64,000 nucleotides of DNA from Dechloromonas denitrificans (GTDB lineage Bacteria; Pseudomonadota; Gammaproteobacteria; Burkholderiales; Rhodocyclaceae): positions 2,914,001 to 2,978,000 of the forward strand of contig NZ_CP075185.1 of the NCBI RefSeq assembly GCF_020510685.1, read 5' to 3'. The position numbers were made by a program, and so were the translations under genes. A model generated the notes under the pieces. It ran no database searches, was not told the DNA's origin, and saw only the letters and a list, made by a program, of their open reading frames with translations. Below, in pieces: positions 30,901 through 38,885 of the stretch. The first letter of the stretch is position 1, and each line of letters opens with the position of its first letter.

Positions 30901-31450
30901 CCTCGATGCCGGCATGAACGATCATGTCGCCAAGCCGGTCGATCCCTACAATCTCTACGCCACGCTGATCAAGTGGCTGCCCCTGCCCCTGCCCGACGCC
31001 CCGACCGCTGCCGCGCCACCGAGTCCGCCAGCGGCTGCCGCCATAGCGGAGCCCGACCCGGAACCGGAGTTCCTTCGGGCTCTCGCCGCCATCCCGGGCC
31101 TCGACTGCAACGCCGGCCTGCGCTCCGTGCGGGGCCGTTCAGCCAGCTACCGGCGGCTGCTCCGGACTTTTCTCAAGCAGCATGCCAACGACGACCAGGC
31201 CATCGTCCGCGCCCTCGACGACGGGCGGCGCAATGACGCCCTGCATCTGGCGCACGCCCTCAAGGGGGCGGCCGGAACAATGGGACTGACCGGCATTCAT
31301 CGCAGCGCCATTGCGCTCAACGAGGCGCTCCGCGAATCGGCCGACGCCGCCGCCCTACCGGCTCTCCTGGCGGCTCTCGCCAGCGACATGCACAGCACGC
31401 TCGCGGCCTTGCGCAAGCTCCTCGAAGCCACACCACTCGACCCATCATGA
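27995..31450 (+). CDS. Membrane hybrid sensor kinase: 2 TM, 4 PAS, HisKA, HATPase, REC, HPt
   Basis: A 1151-aa hybrid histidine kinase. Two hydrophobic segments at about 14-36 and 55-76 are followed by four PAS domains (about 105-595), a coiled coil, HisKA with His632 in MSHEIRTPMNAIIG, the ATPase domain (NYLSNAVKFTE, TDTGIGIP, FGGTGLGLAI), a receiver with Asp928 (LMDMQMPIMDG) and a C-terminal HPt with His1087 (AHALKGAAGT). I prefer TTG 27995 because GAGGAAGG lies 9 bases upstream; the frame also allows GTG 27959, which has no clear site. Its stop overlaps the next kinase (ATGA). Confidence 0.9.
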   Translation: MKNTDSAHKNLAQGIMLVVVPYAVLASLWILISEPLIAYLFPEQLAQSMASIVKGWLFVAVTAILLGLLLRRLIRKIEQRQLAERKAWAAADQAVNQLAKERLQLRSLLDAIPDLIWLKDPNGVYLRCNKRFEDLYGASEQNLRGQTDYDFVDRELAEFFRENDRAALLANGPRSNEEWLIFANDGHRERVLTTKAPMYDSTGQLIGVLGIGRDITKMHDLQERFRVAFNASPASISLTTVDDGIFLDVNPRYAEMLGWSKEELLGHSALDFNLWSSTASRHDWKTQLKESGRLRDFQTVWHQRNGNPIHVSISAEIISLSDQPYVLAFILDVSERKLAEEAIFQLQERVAVAFRAAPVAACITRVADGRIIDVNQRLLSEYQWTRRELIGKTTIEAGLWKAEDRARMLDIFHRDGYVIDFDSIATGRDGRPRRISLSAAKIDVDGEAHIVVYIIDVSERRAAEEALRERTEIYQSIVAQANDGICLIDPKNLQFVEINDAVINNLGYTREEFAGLTLADLQMDMSASELQQLLADIVRDGKAVFEQHHRRKDGSRQIARIAAATITLSRGTMVSAIWQDITEQKKASIELERYRHHLEEVVGERTAQLASAKEVAEQASRAKSVFLANMSHEIRTPMNAIIGLNHLVERNTADPEQRERLHKVADAAHHLLSIINQILDISKIEAGKLELEPTDFLLSRVLDNTSILILDRLRSHGLAFHTEIDPALPPVLHGDPLRIGQILLNYLSNAVKFTERGSISITVTLIAENAGELLVRFAVTDTGIGIPAEQQARIFDAFEQVDSTTTRRFGGTGLGLAIARRLALLMGGDSGLNSQPGQGSTFWFSARLQRGTATSAETALPLLPDEAEHLLASRYHQARILLVEDNTINQEVALDLLRYVGLQADLAEDGEQAVKMAAQQRYDLILMDMQMPIMDGLAATRLIRQSDSGRTLPILAMTANAFSEDGQRCLDAGMNDHVAKPVDPYNLYATLIKWLPLPLPDAPTAAAPPSPPAAAAIAEPDPEPEFLRALAAIPGLDCNAGLRSVRGRSASYRRLLRTFLKQHANDDQAIVRALDDGRRNDALHLAHALKGAAGTMGLTGIHRSAIALNEALRESADAAALPALLAALASDMHSTLAALRKLLEATPLDPS

Positions 31451-34400
31451 CCGCCCTGCCGACGACCGCCCTCTCCGCCATCATGACCCGCGACGTCCAT
31501 TGCGTCGCCGCCGGCACCACTTTCCAGGAAGCCGCCTGGCTGATGGCCAGTCAGCGGATTTCCTGCCTGCTGGTCGGCGAGGCCGGACAAGCGATCGGCA
31601 TCGTCACCGAAAGCAACATCCTGCGCGCCATGAATGCGCGCCTGTCGCCGGCCACCCCGGTCGATGCCCTGATGACCCGGCCGCTGATCACCGCGCCGCC
31701 CGAACTTGATCTGCTCAGCGCCCGGCAGCTCGTCGAAACGCACGGCATACGGCATCTTGTCGTGGTCGATGGCGCGGGCACGACGGTCGGCATCGTCAGC
31801 GAAACCGATTTTCGGCTGGCGCTCGGCACCGTCATTTTCAGCCATCTGCGCACGCTGTCCGGGGTCATGGAACGGGAAATCCCGCATCTGCCACCGAGCG
31901 CCCGACTCGACGAAGCGACGGCCCGCATGCTCGAGTTCAAGGCCGACTACCTGATCGTCACCGAAAACGGTAAGGCGCTCGGCATCCTCACCGAACGCGA
32001 CATTCCACGCCTGCTCAGAGACCATCCGCAGCCGCACGACATCCCGCTCAGCATCGCGATGAGCACACCGGTGCACGGCATCGGTCTCGACCAGTCGGTG
32101 ACCGCCGCGCTCGACGCGATGAGCCGCCAACATCTGCGCCACATGGCCGTGGTCGATGAGGCCGGCTTCATTCTCGGCGTCGTCAGCCAACGGCGCCTGT
32201 TCGAACAGCTCGCCCAGCATCAATTCGAGGCGGCGTTGCATCAGGCCCAGCAGGAAGGTGACCGCCTGCGCCTGGAAGCCCACCTGCAACTGGCGCTCGC
32301 CGCGGCCGGCGCCGGCAGTTGGGAATACCAGCATGGCCGCGACCATCACCTGCTCAGCGACAGCCTGCTCGCCCTGCTCGGCTGGACCCCTGCCGATGCG
32401 CCGCGCAGCCGGGCCGATTGGCTGGCCCGCGTGCATCCGGACGACGCGCCAGCGGTCATGGCGATGATCGAGGGCATCACCAAGAGCCAAGCGGCCAGCC
32501 ACCTGATCGAATACCGCCTCCGGCACAGTGCCGGCCATTGGCTGTGGGTCGAGGATCGCGGCTGTGTCATCGAGCGCACCCTGGACGGCAGCCCGACACT
32601 GACCGCCGGCATTCTGACCGACATTTCGGCGCGGCGCGCCGAGCGGGCCGCCATCGAGTCCGAGCGCAACCGGCTGAGCACGGTCTTGCAAACGCTGCCC
32701 GACATGGTCTGGCTGAAGGATCCGCAGGGCGTTTACCTCGAATGCAATGCGCAGGCGGCGCGCCTGTTCGGCATCCCGCCGGCCGCGGTCATCGGCAAAA
32801 CCGACCGCGACCTGCTCGCCCCCGAGATCGCCAGTTTCCTGCGCCAAGAAGATCTGGTCAGCATCGAACGGGGCGGCCCGCACCAGATTGAAGAATGCCT
32901 GCAATTTCCCGACGACCATGTCGAAAAGCACGAAACGACGAAGACCCCGGTTTATCACGCGGATGGCAGCCTGCTCGGGGTACTCGGCATCGCCCACAAT
33001 GTCACCGAGCGCGAGGCCAACCGCGAGCGGATCGCCAGCCAGAACCGCGCCCTGCAATTGATGAACGGCGTTGCCCAGACCCTGGTCCGCCACACCGACG
33101 AAGCGGCCATGTTGACTGAAATCTGCATGATTGCCGTCGATATCGGGGGCTACCGCCTGGCCTGGGTCGCCGAGGCCATCCACGATGCGGCAAAACGCAT
33201 CGTACCGGTCGCCGAATCGGGTTTTGGCGAAGGTTATCTCGAACAGCTCGACATCAGTTGGGCCGATGCCCCGAATGGTCAGGGCCCAACCGGCCGCGCC
33301 ATTCGCACCGGCGTACCGGCCATCGCCCGCGATATCACCCGCGACCCGGCCTTTGCTCCCTGGCGCGGCGCGGCGCTCGCCCTTGGCTACCAGTCATCGG
33401 CCGCGCTGCCGCTGCGCGTTCAGGGCAAAGTCATCGGCGCGCTGAATCTGTATGCGGCCGAAGCGGATGCCTTCGGCGACGACGAAGTGGCATTGCTCGA
33501 CAATCTGGCCGGCGAACTCGGCCTCGGCCTGAGCATGTTGCGCTCGCAGCAAGCCCTCGCCCGCAGCGAAACCAGCCTGCGCCAGGCGCAGCGGCTGGCC
33601 CGCGTCGGGCATTTCGATTACGACCCGGTGACCGCTCGGTGGACCGGGTCGCCGATGATCGACGAGATCTTCGGCATCGACGAGCATTACCCGCACACCG
33701 GAAAGAGCTGGCTCGCCCTGATCCATCCCGAAGACCAAATGCGCATGGCGGCCAACCTCAAGGAACAGATCGCCAGCCAGCAACTGGCCTTCGACAACGA
33801 ATACCGCGTCGTCCGCCACAGCGACGGCCAGATGCTCTGGGTACACAGCATCGGCGAGTTGCAGACTGATGACCGGGGCGAGATAACCAGGATGTTCGGC
33901 ACCATCCAGGACATCAGCGAACGCAAGGCGCTCGAGGAGCGTCTGCGCCACAACGAAGCCAACCTGCAGGAAGCCCAGCGCATCGCCGGCCTCGGCAGCT
34001 GGAATCACGACCTGAAAACCAACCGCATTACCGGCAGCGACGAAACCTATCGCATCCTCGGACTGAACAGCCCGACGGAACTGAGCCGCGCGCAACTGTT
34101 TGCACTGATCCATCCGGACGACCGCAGCGGCGCGCTGGAAAACTGGTTCAACGGGATCGCCGGCGCGCTGCAGCGAAACGAACCGGAATTTCGCATCAGC
34201 GGCCCAACGCCGCGCTGGCTGCGGGCCCGCGCCAAGGTGATCGAGGACGCCGAAGGGCGGCCGGTTGCCATCATCGGCACCCTGCAGGACGTCACCGAGA
34301 AAAAACGGACCGACGCCGAGCTCGAACGGCACCGCCTGCATCTTGAAAGCATCGTCGCCGAACGCACCGTCCAGCTCAGCCAAGCGAAGGAGGATGCCGA

Positions 34401-36219
34401 ACTGGCCAGCCGTTCAAAGAGCGCATTCCTGGCCAACATGAGCCACGAAATCCGCACGCCGATGAACGCCATCATGGGTCTGACCCATCTCGCCCTGCGC
34501 GATCCGGAGATTTCAGCGGAGCAGCACGAACGGCTGGACAAGGTAGCGAATGCCGCCCAGCACCTGCTGGCGATCATCAACGACATTCTCGACTTCTCGA
34601 AAATCGAGGCCGGCAAGCTGCTCCTCGAAAATACCGACTTTGCGCTTGGCCACGTGCTGTCCACCGTCTGCGGCCAGATCGCCGAACGGGCCGACGCCAA
34701 GCGACTCCCGGTCAGCTACGAGATCGACCCGCAGCTGCCGGCCCTGTTGCGCGGCGATCCATTGCGCATCCAGCAGGTCCTGCACAATTTTCTCGCCAAC
34801 GCCGTCAAGTTCACCGACCGGGGCAGCATCCGCCTCGCCGCCCACCTGCTCCGCCAGGATCAGGACGGCCTGCTCGTCCGCTTTGCGGTGCACGACACCG
34901 GCATCGGCATGACGCCCGAGGTGGGCTCCCGGCTGTTCGCACCGTTCGAGCAAGCCGACACCTCGACTACCCGGCGCTATGGCGGCACCGGGCTGGGGCT
35001 GGCGATCAGCAGCCGGCTGGCCGCGGCGATGGGCGGCGAGATCAATGCCGAAAGCACACCCGGCGTCGGCAGCACCTTCTGGTTCACCGCCCGCCTCGCC
35101 CCGGCCCGCTACAGCAGCCAGACGCCCCCCGGCGAGAACGGCCTGACGCCGGCCAGCCGGTTCCCGGCCGGCACGCACATCCTGCTTGCCGAGGACAACG
35201 CACTCGACCAGAACGGCGCGACCGACCACCTGCTGCGCGCCGCCGGCCTGGCCGTCGACGTCGCCCACAACGGCAAGGAAGCGGTCAGCCTGGCTGCCTG
35301 TCGACATTACGATGTGGTCCTACTGGATATCGAAATGCCACTGCTCGACGGCCTCGAGGCGACCCGGCAGATTCGCGCCCTGCCCGGCTGGGCCAACGTG
35401 CCGATCCTCGCGATGTCGACCGGGGTCTTCGCCGAAGACCGCGACCGCTGCCTGATGGCCGGGATGAACGACCACGTCGCCAAACCGGTCGTTCCCGAAT
35501 TGCTGTTCGCCACGCTGAGCCGCTGGCTGCCCGCCGCGTCCCGGCGGGATGGCGCGCCGCTTGCCGCCGCAGCGCCCGACGACCAGGCGCTGCGCGCCCA
35601 GCTGGCCGACATTCCGGGCCTCGACAGTCGGCTCGGCCTGCTCTCGGTCCGCGGGCGACTGAACAGTTATAGCCGCCTGCTCACCAAGTTCGCCAGCAAC
35701 CATGCTGGCGACTTCGCACAGATCCGCCAGCAACTCGCCGTCGGCCAAAGCGAGGAAGCCCGCCGTCTGGCCCATTCGATGAAAGGTGCGGCCGGCACCC
35801 TCGGTGCCGTGGCGGTGCAGCGATCAGCCGCGGCGCTGGACAGCGCGATCAAGGAAAACCAGCCGCCGGCCGTCATCGAACCGCTGATTGAGGAGACAGC
35901 ACAGGCCTATGCCGAACTCTGTCGTCACCTGGCCGAATTACCGGCTGCCGCACCGCCTGGCCCGCCCAGCATCAGCCCGGAAGCTTGCGCCGAACTGCTC
36001 GACGAATTGCGTCGCCTGCTCGATGAAGGCGACGTCAGTTGCCAGGAGCTCGTTCGCCTCCAGACGGCCTGCTTGCGCAGCGCGCTTGGCGCCGATTTTC
36101 CGGTTTTTGAACGGATGGTAGCGAGCTTCGATTTCGAAGCGGCGCTGCAACTGATTGAGCAGTCTGCCGAGCGCAGCCGCGAGGCCGCGGCCCTACAGCC
36201 ACAGCCGGTTACAAGCTGA
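31447..36219 (+). CDS. CBS-domain hybrid sensor kinase: 4 CBS, PAS, PAS, GAF, PAS, PAS, HisKA, HATPase, REC, HPt
   Basis: A 1590-aa soluble hybrid kinase without membrane segments. The first 260 residues hold four CBS motifs (for example ASQRISCLLVGEAGQAIGIVTESNI, HGIRHLVVVDGAGTTVGIVSETDF, LRHMAVVDEAGFILGVVSQRRL). Two PAS domains, a GAF domain (about 540-695) and two more PAS domains follow. The catalytic core has His1000 (MSHEIRTPMN) and FGGT-like YGGTGLGLAIS. The receiver Asp is 1294 (LLDIEMPLLDG) and the HPt His is 1443 (AHSMKGAAGT). CBS domains usually bind adenine nucleotides, suggesting energy sensing. It overlaps the upstream kinase by 4 bases and a convergent regulator by 11. Confidence 0.9.
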   Translation: MTALPTTALSAIMTRDVHCVAAGTTFQEAAWLMASQRISCLLVGEAGQAIGIVTESNILRAMNARLSPATPVDALMTRPLITAPPELDLLSARQLVETHGIRHLVVVDGAGTTVGIVSETDFRLALGTVIFSHLRTLSGVMEREIPHLPPSARLDEATARMLEFKADYLIVTENGKALGILTERDIPRLLRDHPQPHDIPLSIAMSTPVHGIGLDQSVTAALDAMSRQHLRHMAVVDEAGFILGVVSQRRLFEQLAQHQFEAALHQAQQEGDRLRLEAHLQLALAAAGAGSWEYQHGRDHHLLSDSLLALLGWTPADAPRSRADWLARVHPDDAPAVMAMIEGITKSQAASHLIEYRLRHSAGHWLWVEDRGCVIERTLDGSPTLTAGILTDISARRAERAAIESERNRLSTVLQTLPDMVWLKDPQGVYLECNAQAARLFGIPPAAVIGKTDRDLLAPEIASFLRQEDLVSIERGGPHQIEECLQFPDDHVEKHETTKTPVYHADGSLLGVLGIAHNVTEREANRERIASQNRALQLMNGVAQTLVRHTDEAAMLTEICMIAVDIGGYRLAWVAEAIHDAAKRIVPVAESGFGEGYLEQLDISWADAPNGQGPTGRAIRTGVPAIARDITRDPAFAPWRGAALALGYQSSAALPLRVQGKVIGALNLYAAEADAFGDDEVALLDNLAGELGLGLSMLRSQQALARSETSLRQAQRLARVGHFDYDPVTARWTGSPMIDEIFGIDEHYPHTGKSWLALIHPEDQMRMAANLKEQIASQQLAFDNEYRVVRHSDGQMLWVHSIGELQTDDRGEITRMFGTIQDISERKALEERLRHNEANLQEAQRIAGLGSWNHDLKTNRITGSDETYRILGLNSPTELSRAQLFALIHPDDRSGALENWFNGIAGALQRNEPEFRISGPTPRWLRARAKVIEDAEGRPVAIIGTLQDVTEKKRTDAELERHRLHLESIVAERTVQLSQAKEDAELASRSKSAFLANMSHEIRTPMNAIMGLTHLALRDPEISAEQHERLDKVANAAQHLLAIINDILDFSKIEAGKLLLENTDFALGHVLSTVCGQIAERADAKRLPVSYEIDPQLPALLRGDPLRIQQVLHNFLANAVKFTDRGSIRLAAHLLRQDQDGLLVRFAVHDTGIGMTPEVGSRLFAPFEQADTSTTRRYGGTGLGLAISSRLAAAMGGEINAESTPGVGSTFWFTARLAPARYSSQTPPGENGLTPASRFPAGTHILLAEDNALDQNGATDHLLRAAGLAVDVAHNGKEAVSLAACRHYDVVLLDIEMPLLDGLEATRQIRALPGWANVPILAMSTGVFAEDRDRCLMAGMNDHVAKPVVPELLFATLSRWLPAASRRDGAPLAAAAPDDQALRAQLADIPGLDSRLGLLSVRGRLNSYSRLLTKFASNHAGDFAQIRQQLAVGQSEEARRLAHSMKGAAGTLGAVAVQRSAAALDSAIKENQPPAVIEPLIEETAQAYAELCRHLAELPAAAPPGPPSISPEACAELLDELRRLLDEGDVSCQELVRLQTACLRSALGADFPVFERMVASFDFEAALQLIEQSAERSREAAALQPQPVTS

Positions 36220-37099
36220 TCGCCGCCTCGACCTCGTTACCACAACCGTGGTATTCGAGGCGGTCGAAACTGATCATTCTGGACATGGCGATACCCCGGC
36301 CGTGCGTGTCGAAGGCGCGCTCCGGGCTCATTTCCAGGTAACCCAGCCAGTTGAAGCCGGCACCCTGATCGCGAATACGGAAAATCAGTTCGCCGGCACT
36401 GCGCCGGATCTCGACTTCGGCCCGCCGCGCGGCGAACTCCGGCCTCGCCAGACGACTGGCTATTTCATCGGGCAGCCGGTCGGCTTCGATCAGCGCCGAT
36501 TTCTGCTGGTAACCGATGGCCAGATTGCCATGCTCGATGGCATTGAGCATCAATTCGGAAAGACCGAGCACCACGCGCCCCGGTTCGGGGGCGGCATTGG
36601 CCAGCAAGGTCGCCAGACTGCGCGCCTCGTCCGGCGTCCGATAGACGAAACGCGCCTCGGCCAGGCAGCCAAGCGTTCGCCCCTGGCGCTTGACCTCGTC
36701 TTCGAGTTCCTTGTGGCCGCGAAAATCGCGCGTTGCCGCGGCAACGATGGCGAGCAGCGTATCGGCCGAAAACGGTTTGGTCAGGTAGTAATAGGCCCCG
36801 GCCCGCAGCCCCTCGAGGACCTCGGCATCGGCCGTCATGGCGGTCTGCATGATCACCGGCACATGCATCATGTCCGAGCGCATCTTGACCCGCCGGAGGA
36901 TTTCGATGCCGTCCATGTCCGGCATCATGCGATCGAGCAGGATCGCGTCAAAGCGATCCGGTGTCGCATCGATCAGGGTCCACGCCGCCTGCCCCGAATC
37001 GGCCTCGATCACCTGATATCCCTCAACGCTCAGATTCTCGGCCAGGATCTCGCGACCGACCGGTTCATCATCGACCACCAATATGCAAATATTCCCCAA
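36209..37099 (-). CDS. REC-HATPase protein (receiver plus RsbW-like kinase domain)
   Basis: About 296 aa. An N-terminal receiver (LVVDDEP, Asp at the LLDRMMPDMDG motif, YLTKPF) is joined to a C-terminal GHKL ATPase of the anti-sigma-factor kinase type (GLSELMLNAIEHGN, RIRDQGAGF, HGRGIAMSRMISFDRLEY). There is no PP2C phosphatase and no DNA-binding domain. I take TTG 37099 as start because GGGGGAGG lies 5 bases before it; TTG 37153 and GTG 37132 are alternatives that add 18 or 11 residues. It runs convergent with the CBS kinase, whose 3' end it overlaps by 11 bases, and is a likely phosphorelay output. Confidence 0.85.
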   Translation of the reverse strand: MGNICILVVDDEPVGREILAENLSVEGYQVIEADSGQAAWTLIDATPDRFDAILLDRMMPDMDGIEILRRVKMRSDMMHVPVIMQTAMTADAEVLEGLRAGAYYYLTKPFSADTLLAIVAAATRDFRGHKELEDEVKRQGRTLGCLAEARFVYRTPDEARSLATLLANAAPEPGRVVLGLSELMLNAIEHGNLAIGYQQKSALIEADRLPDEIASRLARPEFAARRAEVEIRRSAGELIFRIRDQGAGFNWLGYLEMSPERAFDTHGRGIAMSRMISFDRLEYHGCGNEVEAAISL

Positions 37100-37171
37100 A
37101 GCCGCCTCCCCCTGGCTGATCCCTGCCTGCACGGTACCCGTGACGAGTTGCAAGACTAGCGGAAAACGGCT

Positions 37172-37189
37172 TCAAAAACATGTGCTTTG
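37172..37189. repeat. Left copy of an 18-bp imperfect direct repeat (possible att site)
   Basis: TCAAAAACATGTGCTTTG matches TCAAAGAGATGTGCTTTG at 37632-37649 in 16 of 18 positions, in the same orientation. The two copies bracket an AT-rich segment with one gene. Confidence 0.55.
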
Positions 37190-37200
37190 GCGTTGATTTG

Positions 37201-37599
37201 CTAGCTCGATTTGATAGTTGGAATGATGGACTCAGCGTGAAACCGAACGGCAAGAGTTGGGCTGTTGAGGATGAAATGCTTTGTAATCCGATGCACACCA
37301 TCAAGAATCCAGCGCTTATCTTGAGCAAGCAGCACATCGATGGGGTATTGCAGTTCAATCTGCTGTAGCCGTTGGTGTTGATAAACGGAGACACTTGGGT
37401 CACGGATAACGTCCATCGGGCAAATATCGAATAGCAAGCCGTGCTTCGGTACCGAAGACCACAGCGGCAGTTCCAATAAATACGCGAACTCAGTGAATGG
37501 AAGCAGGACAACATCGGCCTCGAGTGCCCAAACCTTTCGGACGTCCCAATTAAACGGAAGGATGTGGTCTTTAAGGATTTCGGGAACGATTTTTGGCAT
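37201..37599 (-). CDS. Orphan ParB/Srx-fold-like protein on an AT-rich insert
   Basis: A 132-aa protein, MPKIVPEILKDHILPFNWDV..., with base composition clearly more AT-rich than everything around it. The C-terminal half contains WILDGVHRITKH, which resembles the ILDGxHR signature of ParB/sulfiredoxin-fold proteins that bind nucleotides. The N-terminal part has QxxLxxIELQYPIDVLLA, like the substrate-positioning helix of that fold. No partner ParA, phage or toxin gene is adjacent. The gene is bounded by an 18-bp direct repeat and appears horizontally acquired. The function is unknown. Confidence 0.65.
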   Translation of the reverse strand: MPKIVPEILKDHILPFNWDVRKVWALEADVVLLPFTEFAYLLELPLWSSVPKHGLLFDICPMDVIRDPSVSVYQHQRLQQIELQYPIDVLLAQDKRWILDGVHRITKHFILNSPTLAVRFHAESIIPTIKSS

Positions 37600-37631
37600 G
37601 GGTCAGGGACTTACGACAGCTTCCAGTCCGC

Positions 37632-37649
37632 TCAAAGAGATGTGCTTTG
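37632..37649. repeat. Right copy of the 18-bp direct repeat, overlapping a gene 3' end
   Basis: TCAAAGAGATGTGCTTTG. Its first three bases are the stop codon (TGA on the minus strand) of the flavoprotein gene, so the repeat covers that gene's 3' end, a common location for site-specific integration. Confidence 0.55.
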
Positions 37650-38885
37650 TTGGCCCAGCCATTTTGCCGCCCCGGCGCCGGCCACCCGGCCACTGGCGAA
37701 ACATGCAGTCAGCAGGTAACCACCGGTTGGCGCCTCCCAGTCGAGCATTTCGCCGGCGCAGAAGACCCCGGGCAGATTTTTCAGCATCAGCGCCTCGTCG
37801 AGTCCGGCGAAGCTGACGCCGCCGGCCGTACTGATCGCTTCGTCGAGCGGTCGCGGCGCCGTTACCGGCACGGCCAAGGCCTTGATCGCCGCGGCCAGGC
37901 TGGCCGGGGCATTCAAGGTTTCGACGGGCAGCAGTTCGCGCAACAGACCGGCCTTGACGCCGTCGATGCCGACCCGGCGGCGCAGGTGATTGGCCAGCGA
38001 ATCGCGGCCGCGCGGCTGGGCCAGTTCGGCGGTCAGCCGTTCGAGGCTGCGCCCCGGGGCCAGATCGAGACGCAGCGCCGCCTGGCCATCGTCCGCCAAG
38101 GCGTCGCGCAGCGGCGCCGACAGGGCGTAAATCAGGCCGCCTTCGATGCCGCTGGCGGTGATGTTGAACTCCCCCTGCTGGCGGCGTTCGCCGAGCGCTG
38201 CGACGACCGGCTTGACCGGCTGGCCGGCGAAGCGCTCACGGAAATGGGCACTCCACGCGACATCGAAACCGCAATTGGCCGGTTTGAGCGGCGCGATCTC
38301 GACCCCGCGCCCGGCCAGCAGCGGCACCCAGGCGCCATCCGAACCGAGCCGCGCCCAGCTGCCGCCACCGAGCGCCAGAATCACGGCATCGGCGGCCAGC
38401 GTGACTTCCTCGTCAGGCGTTGCCAACCGCAGCGCACCGCTTGCCGTCCAGCCGAGCCAGCGCTGGCGGACATGGAAGCGCACACCCTGCCCGCGCAGCC
38501 GGTGCAGCCAGGCGCGCAGCAGCGGCGCGGCTTTCATTTCGGTCGGAAAAACGCGGCCGGAACTACCGACGAAGGATTGGACGCCGAGCCCGTGCATCCA
38601 GTCGCGCAGCGCTTCCGGCCCGAAGGCGTCGAGCAGGCGGGCGATTTCCGGGGCGCGCGCGCCATAGCGGGCGACGAAGGCCGGGCGGGGTTCGCTGTGG
38701 GTGATGTTCATGCCGCCCTTGCCGGCCATCAGGAACTTGCGGCCGAACGACGGCATGGCGTCGAAGACATCGATTTCGAGCCGATTGGCGGCCCCCGGCC
38801 GGAGGTCTTGCTGGCCGACGGCAAGCTGCTCGGCGGCCATCAGCCCGGCCGGCCCGCCGCCGATGATGGCGACCCGCCGGGTCAT
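37632..38885 (-). CDS. HI0933/TIGR03862-like FAD-dependent flavoprotein
   Basis: A 417-aa flavoprotein of the HI0933/YhiN-like group. The N-terminal dinucleotide-binding motif is VAIIGGGPAGLMAAE. The family signatures SFGRKFLMAGKGGMNITHSE and VILALGGGSWARLGSDG follow. The C-terminal FAD motif is PGVFCAGEMLDWEAPTGGYLLTACFASGRVAG. The substrate is not known for most members. Its last codons coincide with the direct repeat at 37632-37649. It overlaps the transglutaminase gene upstream by 4 bases. Confidence 0.9.
   Translation of the reverse strand: MTRRVAIIGGGPAGLMAAEQLAVGQQDLRPGAANRLEIDVFDAMPSFGRKFLMAGKGGMNITHSEPRPAFVARYGARAPEIARLLDAFGPEALRDWMHGLGVQSFVGSSGRVFPTEMKAAPLLRAWLHRLRGQGVRFHVRQRWLGWTASGALRLATPDEEVTLAADAVILALGGGSWARLGSDGAWVPLLAGRGVEIAPLKPANCGFDVAWSAHFRERFAGQPVKPVVAALGERRQQGEFNITASGIEGGLIYALSAPLRDALADDGQAALRLDLAPGRSLERLTAELAQPRGRDSLANHLRRRVGIDGVKAGLLRELLPVETLNAPASLAAAIKALAVPVTAPRPLDEAISTAGGVSFAGLDEALMLKNLPGVFCAGEMLDWEAPTGGYLLTACFASGRVAGAGAAKWLGQQSTSL

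Noticed and set aside
37141..37649. Integron gene cassette (attC site) around the ParB-like gene
   Set aside because: No pair of GTTRRRY and RYYYAAC core sites and no attC-like imperfect palindrome were found. The direct repeats fit an att-type or duplication origin better.
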